The notes under the pieces are model-generated. The model was given only the letters and a program-made list of their open reading frames with translations, did no database searches and was not told where the DNA came from. This document shows positions 31,761 to 44,312 of a DNA stretch of 64,000 nucleotides, one piece after another (position 1 is the first letter of the stretch; every line of letters starts with the position of its first letter). The stretch covers positions 186,001-250,000 of the forward strand of contig OX621166.1 of assembly GCA_951640195.1 (NCBI GenBank), given 5' to 3'. The position numbers were made by a program, and so were the translations under genes. The DNA is from Porpolomopsis calyptriformis. Lineage: Eukaryota; Basidiomycota; Agaricomycetes; Agaricales; Hygrophoraceae.

Positions 31761-33149
31761 GCTACTTATACCTATGCCTCCTCCTAAACTGTTACTATCT
31801 TCCACCACGACATACCAAATGCTCTAAAAATCGGAATTTTGGGTGGGCCCACCATTAGTTCACTGTGCCTATCGAATGGACATGAAATTGTGATTTATAG
31901 AGTGCAATACAATAGCTGGGCTGCATAATGGTATAAATGGAGTATTTTACATATATCTCAAGAATGGGACTGCCGATTTTTTTAATTTATGGCTTAAACT
32001 GATTGTATTGGGATGCCCTAACGATCCCCCAAAGAATTTTGAATTAATTTTGTGCCAGCATTTTGGTCATTTTGTTAATAATGGGGCCCTGATGTTGATG
32101 AGAAGGAGGAAGTGGATGACCTTCTTGTGTGGTGGGACTGGTACGTCTTTATTCAAGCTGTTACACAGCATCGCTCATTATGATCAGTCAAATATTTCCC
32201 AGCTACTCCTCAGTTCAACAACCCGTTGTACGAAACAGTGCTTTGGCCAGGATCCAGGAGAGGCGGGCACTGAGAAAATCTAATGTTTCCACCTAGGCTA
32301 CTGCCAATTGTGATTATGTATATACCATGTTTACCGTATTGAATGTACCAATGATGTGAAACCAGAAGTTTGACGAGCATTTTATCAGATACACACTAGA
32401 CTGATGAGCTTCACCCCAGACTGATTAGCTTCAAGTCATACTGGCCATCCTCACCAGACTGATGAGCTTCAGACCATCCTCACAAGGCTAATTTCAATCT
32501 TGCTGGTCCAGACAAGATGTGCACTTGGCTGATCAGTTTCATGTCAGACTGACTGTCCTCGCAAGGCTTATTCCATTGCTGCTGGTCTAGATGAATTGCC
32601 TATGCCTAGGAAACAATCAATCGATTGATCATGGGGCTGCCAGTCTTACTGCAGCTAAGAACTATGCAGCCAATAGCCAAGACAACTGTACAGTTACTTA
32701 TAACCAATGTCCTGCATTCATGCTGGTTGGTGTAGGTGGTCCCATTCTGGCAGTAATTGTCATTCTATAGATGGGTTACTTGCCTGACAAGGTCGCTACC
32801 ATACTGACCGCCCTTGTACAGTTATGTACTGCTTTTTGGTAGTTGTCTGTCTGGGAGACTTTCCAAGCTGCTGATCAGATTGGTATACCTTACCAACTTT
32901 CCAAACATTATTATATGGTCAATATTGGCTGAGGCTTGTCATCAACAAGTAAGCCTGGGTGAGGTAGTAGGATATACCAATGCTACTGTCCTATATCTAG
33001 GCTTACCAGATGTTGTACAATCATTGCATATCTGACAGAACTTATATTGATTATAATCATTTTTAATCTCTTATCATTCACTCTTCAATTTCATGATGTT
33101 GGCACTATGAATTCCTCTGGCGTATCAATAATCTAACCTTGGAATAATC
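31761..33149. other. Repeat-flanking region with weak gene traces
   Basis: No intact gene is present. A plus-strand stretch at about 32,690-32,830 reads NQCPAFMLVGVGGPILAV then a stop and DKVATILTALVQ. This faintly resembles a block seen in large basidiomycete accessory proteins, but I would not name it. The rest, up to the unknown gene at 33150, looks non-coding. Confidence 0.35.
32395..32472 (+). repeat. Short repeat AGACTGATGAGCTTCA, three copies
   Basis: Three near-identical 16-mers occur with irregular spacing (about 32397, 32418 and 32456), the middle one with ATTAGC instead of ATGAGC. Related GACTG...CTTCA words follow downstream to about 32,560. Confidence 0.6.
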
Positions 33150-33612
33150 CTACAATTGGGATAAGGTACTTGGTGCATTGTGAACATGCAAAATGGATTC
33201 TACTAGAATTGTCCATACTATGTCAAAGACTCTAATTCTTCCCTCTTCCCTATTCTGAGCAAGTCATTCCCAATAGACATCTTGGGTGCACCATACTGCC
33301 TGGGCGGTGCTCTCATGAAAAGACGGGGGGAGAAGAACGGCATTAATCAAGAAGGAGTCAAATTTTGCCATCATGAGACGATCTGAAAGACCAAAGCTAG
33401 GTGCAAGTTCACTCCACCATGCAGCTGAGAAGGATGTTCTGGCTTTCTTTATCTGAGAGGCAGAGATCTTCCCTTCATTGGCAAGTGCTCCAAGGATGTA
33501 TGCAAGGTCTGGTCCAAGTGCCACAAGCTTCTTCATCCACCCATCCGGAGGATCTACGTCTTCTATCCCAGTTGAGATTGTAGCAGCTTTGCGTTTTTTT
33601 TGACTTTCCCAT
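33150..33612 (-). pseudogene. Unknown protein, start codon frameshifted by an A-run
   Basis: The minus strand begins ATG GGA AAG TCA at 33612, followed by a run of eight A. With seven A the frame would read MGKSKKRKAATI and continue into DVDPPDGWMKKLVALGPDL, ILGALANEGKISASQIKKA, WWSELAPSFGLSDRLMMAKF. With eight it shifts at once. A TGA at 33264-33266 then separates VYWE from LAQNREEGRIRVFDIVWTIL, which stays open to a TAG at 33150. Arg (CGA) would fit the TGA. I do not know the family. Its start lies 62 bp from the start of the intact divergent gene SPP2, so its promoter may still be active. Confidence 0.55.
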
Positions 33613-33673
33613 TGTTACGGTTGAAGGAAATAGTCGGAGTTTCGGAGTTTAATTAGTGAACTCCAGCTGAACG
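33613..33673. promoter_or_regulatory. Short divergent promoter at the island/core boundary
   Basis: Sixty-one bases separate the ATG of the degraded gene (33612, minus) from that of SPP2 (33674, plus). It contains CGGAGTTTCGGAGTT, a direct repeat, and AATTAG. No TATA box is visible. Confidence 0.4.
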
Positions 33674-35123
33674 ATGACCTCGAAAGTCTCTTTCACCGTT
33701 CGCAGACCAACCCCGGACTCCAGAGCGGCATCCTCAGGCCCAGATTCAGATACATCATCGCTTTTTAAAGTCCCTTCTCTTCCCAGACATATCAAATCTG
33801 CCAACGGTTCAGCATCTGGCAGCCCTCTGATTCGTAGCCTCACCTCGTCACCTCAGCCAACATTCCACGACTCAGACGATGGCGACGAAAACCAAGATGA
33901 AGAGATTCAAGACGAACTGGTGACTGGTTTCGACAACTTCGGTGTTCAACGGTGTGTATCCCCCTCTTTCTTTATCGTCTCTGCATCCTCAACTCACAGA
34001 AGTCTCCGCGATGCTGGTTGAAAAATCTCAATATGGCATCGGCCGTTGCAGCCTTAACGATAAAAAAAAGATTAAACACTCTACTGGCCCCCTTATCATA
34101 CCACCCTTACAGAACCGCGACTGGCGCGAGATCGCCAAGAAACGAAAAAGTGCTGCTAGATTTGTCCCTGCGTCTCCTGCTGCCCAAACTGGAGCTGATG
34201 GCAGTGTCGGAGGACTCGGCACGAGAGATACATTTCGTGGACTTCCGGTGCAGGGCGGATTGCAACTGATGAAGAAACCAACCTCTGAGCAAGAGATGGA
34301 TGTCGATGAGGGGAAGATAGGACACGAAACACCTGACGGAAACTTAAAAACGGAGCCGGCACAGGAAACAGAAGACCAAAAAGCCATTCGCGCCCTGCTC
34401 GCTTCCGCCAACGGCCAACTCACTCACTCTGACGAACCTCTAATCGACTTTATCCCTGATACACCTAGAACAATATCAGAAGCGGATGCATTCCAACAAG
34501 ACATCCTCGGCCTGCCTGACGTCGCAACGTTAAGCGACTATGCACGCGTGCCGGTGTCCCAATTTGGCGCTGCACTCTTGCGAGGAATGGGCTGGAAAGA
34601 GGGAACGGCAGCATCGCTGACAGGACGGGGTCCTGTGGAGCCGTATCTGCCAGAAGCGCGTCCCGCGTTGTTGGGGATTGGAGCAAAGGCGAGGCCCGTC
34701 GATGTCGATGGGGAACGGGGAAGGAGATCCGAGAAGAAGTATGTACCCGTTGTCAAGAGAGTGTGTGAGAAGGAGTTAGGGAAGGAAAAGGATGAAGAGG
34801 GGGAAAGGGGGAAGAACAAAGAGAGGAATGGGGAGAAGCGGGACGAGTCCGGGAGGAGTTCGAGAAGACTGACCCCCGAGTTGAGACATGGTTCTACCCC
34901 TGGGTCAAGGAGGACATCGAGGTCTCCATCCAGAAAGGACCGGGAGCAGGATTGGGACAGAGATAAACGTGAGAGGGAGAGTGGCAGACTTGAGCGGGAA
35001 TGGGAGCGAAGACGAGAAAGAGAGTCAGATACTGATAATTTAGAGAGGGAGCCGGACAGGCGACGGTATGATAGCGGGTATACTGTGGATAAGGAACGGG
35101 GTCGACGGCGAAGCAATCGATGA
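33674..35123 (+). CDS. SPP2: Spp2-like G-patch splicing factor
   Basis: Spp2 (GPKOW in animals) recruits and activates the DEAH helicase Prp2 in the spliceosome. Exon 1 (33674-33950) opens MTSKVSFTVRRPTPDS, Ser/Pro-rich, and ends in the conserved FDNFGVQR. A 101-bp intron (33951-34051) joins to LNDKKKIKHSTGPLIIPPL then NRDWREIAKKRK. The G-patch is VSQFGAALLRGMGWKEG followed by PYLPEARPALLGIGAK, which carries the Gly-rich helicase-binding core. The C-terminus is very rich in Arg/Glu/Asp/Ser (KDREQDWDRDKRERESG), as in fungal homologues. The reading frame is clean throughout. It is the first intact core gene after the degraded island. Confidence 0.9.
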
Positions 35124-35217
35124 AAGGTGGAGAAACCAAACTAGTTACGGGACTTGGATGGATAGACAGTCAAGCCCACCTCGTTAGGGTTAGGTTTTTC
35201 TTTCATTTCGTGCGACG

Positions 35218-36592
35218 ATGTCACTATCACCATATTCTCTGTACGACCCAAGAAAACACATCGGTATCCACGCAGACCGTGTTGCAGATATTTCAAGCAC
35301 AGAGTTTCCAGGCTACTACCCTGACGAAGACTGTTCTTGGGATCTAGAAGTGTTTAAAAAAGTGAGTATCCGCAGAAATATCTCAAAACGCTCCTGGTGA
35401 TGCCATATTGTAAGGGTAGAATTTGAAAGTTCAAGTCCAACGTTTATCCCGACGCTCCATTGAGTTCGACTTGATTGGCGTTGATGCATCGATAGCCAAC
35501 GCCTTAAGGCGAATTGTTATTGCCGAGGTCAGCCATTGCTTGACGTCCCGGTACACGAACAGTATTTCAATACCGTACAGGTTCCGACAATAAGCATAGA
35601 GCGTGTTTACGTCTGGAATAATACATCTGTCATCGTAGACGAGGTTTTCGCGCATCGGCTTGGTCTCGTACCCCTCAATGTTGATCCTACATTAGTCGAA
35701 ATGAAAGATAGTGCGCATCCCGCTCCTTTAACCGTGTTTCTTAACTCACTTGACCAAAAGACATCGATAGCCAAGCAACCGATCGCAACACGATCGTTTT
35801 TCGTCTTCAGGTCGCCTGCTCCCGTAATAAAAAAGCCCAAAAGGGATCAACCGATCCAGACCAGCTATACATAAACCACGAAGTGCTCTCCTCGCACCTT
35901 AAGTGGGATCCAAGGGGCGAACAGACGCAGGTATATGCCAAATGCCCTCCCGCGCCGACCAACCCCAACATTGTGCTTGCAAAACTGAGACCAGGCCAAG
36001 AAATTGACATGGAGTTGCATGCAATCAAAGGTGTGGGCAAAGATCACGCGAAATGGAGTCCTGTAGGCATGTCCATTTATTCGTGGGCCTTTAGTCAAAC
36101 AGCACATTCACTCACCTGTACCTTTTAGCCACTGCCTCCTACCGCACCCTTCCTTTAATCATTCTTAATCCCCGAAAATCTGTCCCGCCTCACTTGGCCG
36201 AAAAATTCCAAAATTGCTTCGCTCCAGGGGTGATCCATGTGGATAGAGACACACAAACTGTAAGTGTGAATGGGCAGAACATGCGCAAAGATACAGTGAG
36301 TCGGGAGGTATTGAGACATCCCGAGTTTGACGGGTGCGTAGAGTTGAAACGCGTGCGCGATTTTTTTCTATGTGAGTAATTTCATTCATTGGATCAGCTA
36401 CTGTCTACATAATCGTGCTTTATAGTCAAGATCGAGTCTGAAGGACCATATGCTCCTGAACGTCTCTTCCTTGAATCAATCAAAGTGATGCGAGAAAAAA
36501 TTTCCAACATTCGACAGGTTGCTGAAACCCTCCTTGAGAATAGAGGGACGGAAAAGGGAGATACAGTGGTCGGACGCATGTCACATGCGTGA
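35218..36592 (+). CDS. RPC40: RNA polymerases I and III subunit RPAC1 (AC40)
   Basis: AC40 pairs with AC19 as the alpha-like assembly platform of Pol I and Pol III. The start MSLSPYSLYDPRKHIGIHAD (35218) is followed, over about six short introns, by the alpha-motif FDLIGVDASIANALRRI then VPTISIERVYVWNNTSVIVD, VFAHRLGLVPL, YINHEVLSSHLKWDP, LRPGQEIDMELHAIKGVGKD, HAKWSPVG, and the C-terminal part RDFFL / IESEGPYAPERLFLESIKVM ending in RMSHA. The length (about 340 residues) and order fit the family. It lies 95 bp downstream of SPP2 on the same strand. No unusual residues were seen. Confidence 0.93.
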
Positions 36593-36636
36593 CAATCTCT
36601 AGTTCCATCGATATCTATCATTGTGCTTGACTTCCA

Positions 36637-38891
36637 ATGGCGGCGATACATATAGATGAGATGGCTGGCTCTGACATTACAGGAAATGGTACCGCAGACC
36701 TGCCTTATCAGACATTGGCCTTTGCGTTATTCACCCATGGCGGTGGGTCATCATCGTTACAAGCCTTGATTCGCAAGGACCCGTCTGCCACGTACGATCC
36801 GCCCACACAGTCGGCGTTGAAGAGGGCTAAGAAGGGCGCTGATGGTCTCGAGAAAAAGCGCAAGAAACATGAAGAGGTGATGGAGAAGGAAGCCGAGGAA
36901 ATGCAAGAGAAAAAGGAACGGCGGGAAAGATTATTGGAAGAGAGCAAGAAGATCGTCCTTGTGGATGACAGTACACTGCCTCAAGCCGTTAGGGTATCCA
37001 TTTTTTTGAACTCTCATGTACAAGGCTGAATGTCACCCACCTTATCTTGCTTATCCTTCTTAACTTAGGCCAAGATCGGCTACCTTGATACTTTGCGTTC
37101 TCAACGTGTTCGCGTCTTTGGATGGGTGCATCGTCTACGTGAACACAGTAACATCATCTTCCTCGTCCTGCGTGATGGCACTGGGTATCTACAAGCCGTC
37201 CTTTCTGGTCGTGCTGTATGTGTGTACCTCTTCATCGGCACAACTCACACTGCTTTTCTGATAACATTAGAGTCAAACATACCAAGCTCTCACTGTGACA
37301 TTGGAGTCATCCGTCGAACTTGTTGGAACGTTGACGCCCGTCCCGGCCGGCCAGAATGCCCCTGGTGGGCATGAGTTGGTTGTGGACTATTGGCAAGTCA
37401 TCGGTGCTGCTCCTGGTGCCGACGATGCCTTCACAAATAGGCTGAATGAGGTATGCTCATCTATCGTCAAGGAAAAATGCCTTCAAATGGACGTCATGCC
37501 ATACAGAAATCTGACCCCTCGATCCAAGCCGATCTCAGGCACCTTGTGCTTCGCGGGGAAACAGCCTCGAGTGTACTTCGCCTGCGGTCTCTCTTGCTCA
37601 GCTCCTTCAGAGAGTCGCTCACTTCACATAGCTTGCTTGAAGTCACTCCTCCTTGTCTTGTCCAAACGCAGGTCGAAGGAGGAGCCACCCTGTTCAAGTT
37701 GGATTATTACGGTCAAGCGGCTTTCCTCACTCAGAGCTCGCAGCTTTATCTTGAGACATGTTTACCCTCGCTCGGAGATGTGTTCTGCGTCCAAGAGAGT
37801 TTTCGGGCTGAAAACAGGTACTTCGCCGTGATCTTCCCTCTCGACAGTTTCATTCACACATGTCCAAAGTCATACTCGCCGTCACCTAAGCGAATATACC
37901 CATCTCGAGGCAGAGCTGGCCTTCATCACATTCGACGATCTTATGAACCACATTGAAGGCATTGTAAGGTCTTTCGTATGTCCTGTAATTGTGTTCTGAG
38001 GAACTGTTACCAGATATGCGAAACTGTTGACCGCCTTCTACGAAACGAGAAATCGGCGGCTTTGATCAAGCAACTTAATCCCAACTTCAAGGCACCTGCA
38101 AGACCCTTTCTCCGACTCTCGTACGTTGACGCTATTAAATGGCTGAACGATCACGGGATCCAGCACGAAGCAGAGGATGCGGACGGCAACGTCATAAAGG
38201 ATGAGCACGGCAACTCAAAGATGGTCGAACACGTGGTTGGCGATGATATCGCCGAAGCTGCGGAGCGACAGATGACCGATATCATTGGCACCCCTGTTTT
38301 TCTGCACGGCTTCCCTGCTGAGATCAAAGCTTTCTACATGAAAAAAATGCCCCGTGAAGGGAAGGGGGGGCCAGTGTTCACTGAAAGCTGTGATTTGTTG
38401 ATGCCCGGAGTCGGTGAGATCGTGGGTAAGTTTGGAATACGTTGGTGGCTTGGATATGGAGCGTGAGAGCTGATCGTAGAACTTTAGGTGGATCGATGAG
38501 AATAGCAGATATGGAAGAGCTCCTTGCGGCCTATAAGAGTGAAGGTATCGATCCTGCGCCCTATTATTGGTTCACCGATCAGCGTAAATATGGCACATGC
38601 GAGCATGGCGGCTATGGCCTGGGAGTAGAAGTATGTTTGACTATTCTTTCGCGTTGATATCCGAAAGGCTGAATACGGACGTCCGCCCCAGCGGTTCTTA
38701 GCATGGCTTGCTAACAGGTACACAATCAGGTGAATGTTTGAGCCTCAGTTTCTCCGAATTCGGTGATTGAATATATGTTGCTTATGTTAGGGAATGTTCA
38801 CTTTATCCAAGGTCCCGTCCCTACTCTTCTCATGAATACCTTTCTATTAACACTCAAGTTTGACAGATGGCCTGGTAGAGCCACTCCTTAG
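36637..38891 (+). CDS. DED81: Asparaginyl-tRNA synthetase, cytosolic
   Basis: A class IIb synthetase that charges tRNA-Asn. The N-terminal eukaryote-specific extension has a Lys/Glu-rich helix ([18 protein letters not shown]). The OB-fold anticodon-binding domain reads [19 protein letters not shown] and [13 protein letters not shown]. The catalytic domain has [36 protein letters not shown], motif 2 [10 protein letters not shown] with [14 protein letters not shown], and motif 3 [19 protein letters not shown]. About eight introns are present; the last small exons give [16 protein letters not shown] and a TAG at 38889-38891. No organelle-targeting sequence is seen, so cytosolic. It starts 45 bp after the RPC40 stop codon, a very tight tandem spacing. 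Confidence 0.95.
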
Positions 38892-39263
38892 ATTCAAATG
38901 AATTCAGGGTACAGCTTGTGTTTTAGATGTTAAGTCGATTTACATCACAAGGGAAATATTTGATCTGTTGATATGACATTAAAGAAATAACATCAAGAAC
39001 CCTTTTTCCACCATACTTTAAGGACTATTCTCCCAATGTTATAAGAGGAGAGATGGTGTCGTCGTCTGTACCAATGGTTAGCTGAGCAAGCCGAGTTGGT
39101 CACGTGGGCTGACGCGAATGCGTCGTCATTCTGTCTGTTCATGCCGACAACCGACAACCGACAACCTTTTGCGTGTTGCCGAGCGAGTTCATCACCAACC
39201 AGCCATGGATAAATATCGCTTTTCAAAAGTCATGATCTCTCAACTTCACCATCTACCGTGACT

Positions 39264-39652
39264 ATGCCCTCGCGTTTGTTCTGGTTTTTTATCGGTGGCG
39301 CAGCAGCCACCTGGTGGGCGGGTCGCAAATCAAGCGGCCGTCATTGTAATGCTCCCAGTCGTGTTGGGTCATCCCCGGGTGATCCCTTGAACGAGCGGGC
39401 CACGGAGGCGGTGGGTACTCTTCTATGTTTACCGTTTCAAAACATTCAACTCTCAGGTGTAGTTGTATGATCTGTCAGAAACCACGCTTGACACCATTCT
39501 GTCGACTGTCGGATCGCTCAAAGCTGTAAGTCAATCGGGTCTACGCAAGCCGCACACTTACAAGTTTATCCACGCTCCAGAAACTTGCGGAACACCAACC
39601 ACAGCGTGAACGGGAGAGAGCAGCAGGATTGGGCGAGGATGCCAAATCTTGA
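39264..39652 (+). CDS. Small single-pass membrane protein, about 93 aa
   Basis: Three exons join to a short protein beginning MPSRLFWFFIGGAAATWWAG, a hydrophobic N-terminal helix, followed by a polar stretch ending ERATEA. An intron (about 39412-39468) leads to LYDLSETTLDTILSTVGSLK, an amphipathic helix. A second intron leads to KLAEHQPQRERERAAGLGED and a TGA at 39650-39652. It is probably anchored in an organelle or ER membrane with a helical tail. I do not recognise a named family; the exon continuity and helix pattern are the evidence. Confidence 0.55.
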
Positions 39653-39912
39653 ACAGGATATCAAGCCTGGTTGCAGATTCTTTATTTTTCAGCCAATTCT
39701 CTACTATATAAACCCGGAAGGGTGTAATCTCAGCTCAGAACCTGATCCTTCCGAAGAAAGAAGGTTGTGGTCGCGATCTATCGCATGATATTCCGTTAAT
39801 ATCGACCTTGCCGGCATATGCCAATGCCGTTCGTAAACTTACGGTTTACATCTGTATAAGTTAAACTGGCGCTCTCATCTTATCGCCACACTCACTCTTC
39901 AATTTCACCTTC

Positions 39913-42900
39913 ATGTCTGGACATCCCGCTCCTAATTCGATCCCGGTAGCGGTGGTGAGCACCCCTACCTTCGGCCACCAGTCGAAACTCCCAAAGCTTC
40001 CTATCCCACCTCTCGAGGATACTTGTCGCCGGTACTTGCAGGCCTTAGAAGCACTCCAGGACGACGACGAGCACGAAGCAACCAAGAAGGCAGTGAAGGA
40101 CTTTTTGGAGAAGGATGGTCCGAGGATACAAGAAAAATTGATAGAATGGGCAAAGAATAAGAATAGGCGAGTCACAATATCGTCGTCTTGTCCAGGAAAC
40201 TCTGGCCTAAACTCGTGATTATTCAAGTTACATCGAAGAGTTTTGGTAACTATCGATTAGGGGCTTAAAGCCATTGTCCATTTTTGACTAGTGATATCCT
40301 CGGCAGGTATGAATCCTATCTATCGCACTCAGACCCGCTTGTATTGGCCCTTAACCCGTTCTTCGTGTTGGAGTGAGTGCGCAGTTCTTTATCATCATCC
40401 AATTCGGTGGTCCCGTCTTTGACCATTTATTGCTGCGATTATTTCGAGCAACCGCAACTATGGTCCAGTTGCCTGGTTCATGGTTTGCGTAACAGACATT
40501 CTTTGCGGCACTATGATTAATGTTTTAATTCACATTTGAATCTTGCACGCCGTTCAATCACCACTAACCACTCCTCAGAAACGACCCCACACCAGACCGC
40601 GGCGCCCAACTTCCCCGTGCCTCAGCGCTGATAATCTCATCCCTCGGCTTCATCCATGACCTCCGTGCGGAGATCCTCGAGCCTGACAGGGTACGCGGAA
40701 AGCCGCTCGATATGGATCAGTACCTCCGCTTGTTCGGGAGTGCAAGAATCCCCACTCAGGTGAGTCTCGACGTTCGCACTCGTTTCCATTCCATTCACCA
40801 CCCATGGAATCTTTGTTGCTGTCGGCAGAGAGGTTGTAAGATGCTCGCGAATACTGAATCTAGACATTTAGTCATCCTCCGTCGCGGCCAATTCTGTCGG
40901 TTTATCTTTATCGATATTCTTATACTCGCTCTCTATTTGACCGCGTTTTTTTTACCTTTTCCAGATTGGTTCGACGTCTTGGATGAGGAGAATCAACCGC
41001 TCTTGACAGAACGTGATATTCTGCGAAACCTGCAGGCAATCGTCACTGATGCTGACAAGACCCCTCGCACTGAGGTCAGCTCCCATCCAACATCTCGCAT
41101 CGACAGCTCGGTTGACTCAGCTCCTGACAGGTTGCACGCTCTGCCATGGGTGTTCTCGCCACGGAGAACCGAAAAATCTGGTCCACTCTACGCACTTCTA
41201 TTTCCCGCGACCGCCACAATGCCTCTTGCCTGGACATTGTGGACAACGCGCTCTTCATTGTCTGTCTCGATGATGCTACCCCTGCAAACCTCGCGGACTT
41301 GTGCAATACATTTTTGTGTGGTACGTATGATCTCGAAGCAGGCGTTCAAATTGGGACCTGCACCAATAGGTGGTATGATAAAGTAAGTACGCAGTGAATG
41401 ACTGTTTTGCTTTGTATATAACACTCGGGTGGTAGCTCCAAATCATAGTGTGCGCTGACGGATCTGCCGGGATCAACTTTGAACATACAGGTGTAGATGG
41501 ACACACCGTTCTACGGTGCGGTGCGGTTCGCTTAGAATGGAGGACGGTAAGTCCAGCGATTAATGTGTTTATTGTATGTAGGTTCGCCGCCGACATATAT
41601 ACGGAAGGCCTCATGCTCCTCGCACGTTCCATCAACCCGGCTGCCCCAACCCTCTTCCACGCACCCCTTTCCCCCTTCGCCAAGTCCTATAAACGACCGC
41701 GCAACGAATCGTCGACACCCCGAGCTACCCCTGATCACGCTTCGTACGACACCACCCCTAAGAAACTTGAGTGGAAGCTCACGCCCGAGCTGCGTGTTGG
41801 AATCCGGTTTGCTGAGACAAGGTTAAGCGACTTGATATGCCAGAACGACTGCCAGGCGTTGGAATTTAAGGGGTATGGGAAGAATTTTATCACGAGTCAT
41901 GGGTTCAGTCCCGATGCCTTTGTGCAAATGGCTTTTCAGGCAGCCTATTTTGGGTTGTATGGTGAGTTTGTGTTGGCTGCGGTCTTCTGGTTCACTGTCC
42001 GAAGATTATTGGTGCCTTGTTACCTCCGTTTGGATTTAAAATGGCCGCGCAGCCGTTTGATGAGCGAACCACTGATAAATTGTTCCTTTCGGTTCTCAGG
42101 GCGGGTAGAATGTGTGTACGAACCTGCAATGACAAAATCATTTCTGCACGGGAGGACAGAGTCCATCCGTTCAGTGCAGCCGGAGAGTGTCGAGTTCACT
42201 AAAGTTGGTCGATGTTTTTGACTCCTTGTCAATCTGTCAGTCCCATTAGATTCTCCCATAGACATTCTTTTCCGAGGCGACTCCACCGCAGAAGGTTGCA
42301 GCTTTGCGAAAAGCATGCCAGAAGCATGCCAAACTGACAAAGGAATGCAGTCTAGGGTTAGGCCAAGACAGGTTTGTTCACCTTTCTCACTCAGAGGCGA
42401 TGGTAATTTGGAGCTTGTAACATGACAGGCATCTGTATGCTCTGTACTGCCTCCTCCAACGAGAGGTTAGTGGTAATCTTAACCCTTCTCCGGATGATCC
42501 CGCCCCTCGGCTCCTTACGAACACCATGCCTGCGATATTTACGGATCCCGGTTGGGAGCTTCTCAATACCTCAATTCTCTCCACCTCGAACTGCGGCAAC
42601 CCCGCACTGAGGCTGTTCGGGTTTGGCCCTGTCGCAGCGGACGGATACGGACTTGGGTACATTATCAAGGAAGATGGTATTTCTGTGTGGGTACCTTCAT
42701 TCTTTTCTTCCCTTTGGGCTGTAGTCTGTTACGGCCAGTTAGAGTTCCTAGTCCTACCGTTCCTTTTTCCGCTCACACTCCCTTGTTTAACTGATTTGCG
42801 CTGACATCCGCGATTGGAATAGGGTCGCCTCATCGAAACATTTGCAGACACGCCGGTACATTGACACTCTCCAGGGATATTTGCTTGACATCCAGCGGTT

Positions 42901-43273
42901 GCTCATCCAACTCCACCGCTCTGCGAATGAACGTCCCGCGCCGTTCGTCGATCACGCTGGCGTGTTAAGGGACTCGAAGACAGGGAGACCCATCAATGGG
43001 TGCTCTGGATACGATGAAGAGGATGATGCAAACACCGTGTGTACGTCACTCTTCGCTTTTGTTGCTTTATCAAGGATGCTCAAAGTTGATGATTGATAGC
43101 TGGGTACACGTTCTTTGATAGTGGAGACGTGGAGCTGGTGGGTCACAGGAAGCGGACCCCATATTACAATGTTGGTGAGTAGACTCGTTCGCCATATATA
43201 TTTTTTGTCGGCCAGGCTCACTGAGATCGGTATCTATCCTCGTGTAGGAAAAGCTCTTCAATTAGCAGAATAA
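39913..43273 (+). CDS. CAT2: Carnitine O-acetyltransferase
   Basis: This enzyme moves acetyl groups between CoA and carnitine, shuttling acetyl units into mitochondria in fungi. The start MSGHPAPNSIPVAVV leads to the substrate-tunnel block KLPKLPIPPLEDTCRRYLQA, then YIEEFWYESYLSHSDPLVLA and NPFFVLEND. The catalytic His is in GINFEHTGVDGHTVLR. The carnitine/CoA region has KFFLHGRTE-like, then TSILSTSNCGNPALRLFGF and DGYGLGYII. About 13 introns are present; one (40167-40227) is GC-AG. The end is VGKALQLAE, TAA 43271-43273. There is no C-terminal peroxisomal AKL-type signal. The N-terminus is not clearly a mitochondrial presequence, so location is uncertain. Confidence 0.92.
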
Positions 43274-44312
43274 GTAATGCTGTCCAATAATCCTTGCTCG
43301 TGACCTGGTGATCACGAAAGTTACTTTTGAGCGGGGTGCTGAATAAACTTGGAATACTAGTATGTATTATCAGTGTAGCTGGTGCCGTCGAGAAATGGGG
43401 AAACGCACTAGTAGTGTGACGTGGAGAACCACGGGAGCAGACGCCAAGACATGTTGAGGATAAACACGTTAATGTAGATCACGCAGTAATGCATTAGTCA
43501 CGAGCAAGAATCCTCTTTTCGAAGCTGTTGTTAGGGCCTGGTGATGGCAGGAGCGGTCGGAAACCGTTCGGAAGTAGAGGCGTCAGCAGGAATGGCATGT
43601 CGTTAAAAGAATGATTTGAAAAAGGGCATTAGGAAGTACGGGCCAGCGAGTAGCCTTCGCCCGGACTAGGTGTAAGATACGTGCTCTCCGGTGTAAATGT
43701 GTTGCCTCGCATGTTCATAGCGGTCGTGACGTAGATGGCAGAGAATATTCAAGTGGCTCACCCGGATGATTGATTCATGCCCACCTTCTTGTGGTCTTCG
43801 CCGTACAGTTCAGCGACTAGATCAAAAGTCCTAGAAATATGTGTTGCACCAGTAAGAGTAAGTTTCAGGTTTGAGAATGATGGTCAGGTGGATCCAGCGT
43901 TTGACCGTCTCTTGCAAAGGGCAATTTCGTTGCTATTGTTTAAGCGCACTGTTGCAACTCTATCCCAGATGTGGCGGATATATTTCCACTGCTAAGATTG
44001 AAGGCAAAAAATCCTCAGGGAAATCTGGTTCACCCTTCGGTTTTGCCACTGCCGTGTTTCGATTGTCTCTGCAAGCATATCAGCTTAATGGGTCAGTGCA
44101 TTGATATATTTGAGTGATGATGGATATTCCACGTCGGTCATGACAAGCCATTAGTGGGCAGATCATCACTGATGTATGGAAAATACTTACGACGCAGCGC
44201 TCTGATATTCACTTTATAAATGGAAGGATAGATGCATCTTCACATCATCTCGAAAAGCGAGAGCGCGATCGGCATCACGCGACTTGCCTTTAGGTCCAGC
44301 ATGACATAATCG
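43274..44312. other. Intergenic, no gene recognised
   Basis: About 1 kb without a supported ORF. A 72-codon frame at 43777-43995 lacks any motif or splice support. It probably holds the CAT2 3' UTR and the promoter of the next gene. Confidence 0.5.

Noticed and set aside
1..33600. Possible use of TGA as a sense codon (altered genetic code), given many in-frame TGAs
   Set aside because: Core genes in the same window end at TGA (for example RPC40 at 36590-36592 and the nuclease-like gene at 45726-45728) with no sensible continuation, and have no internal TGA.
34538..35116. 192-codon minus-strand frame opposite SPP2
   Set aside because: It mirrors the Arg/Glu-rich C-terminus of SPP2 on the other strand and has no independent support.
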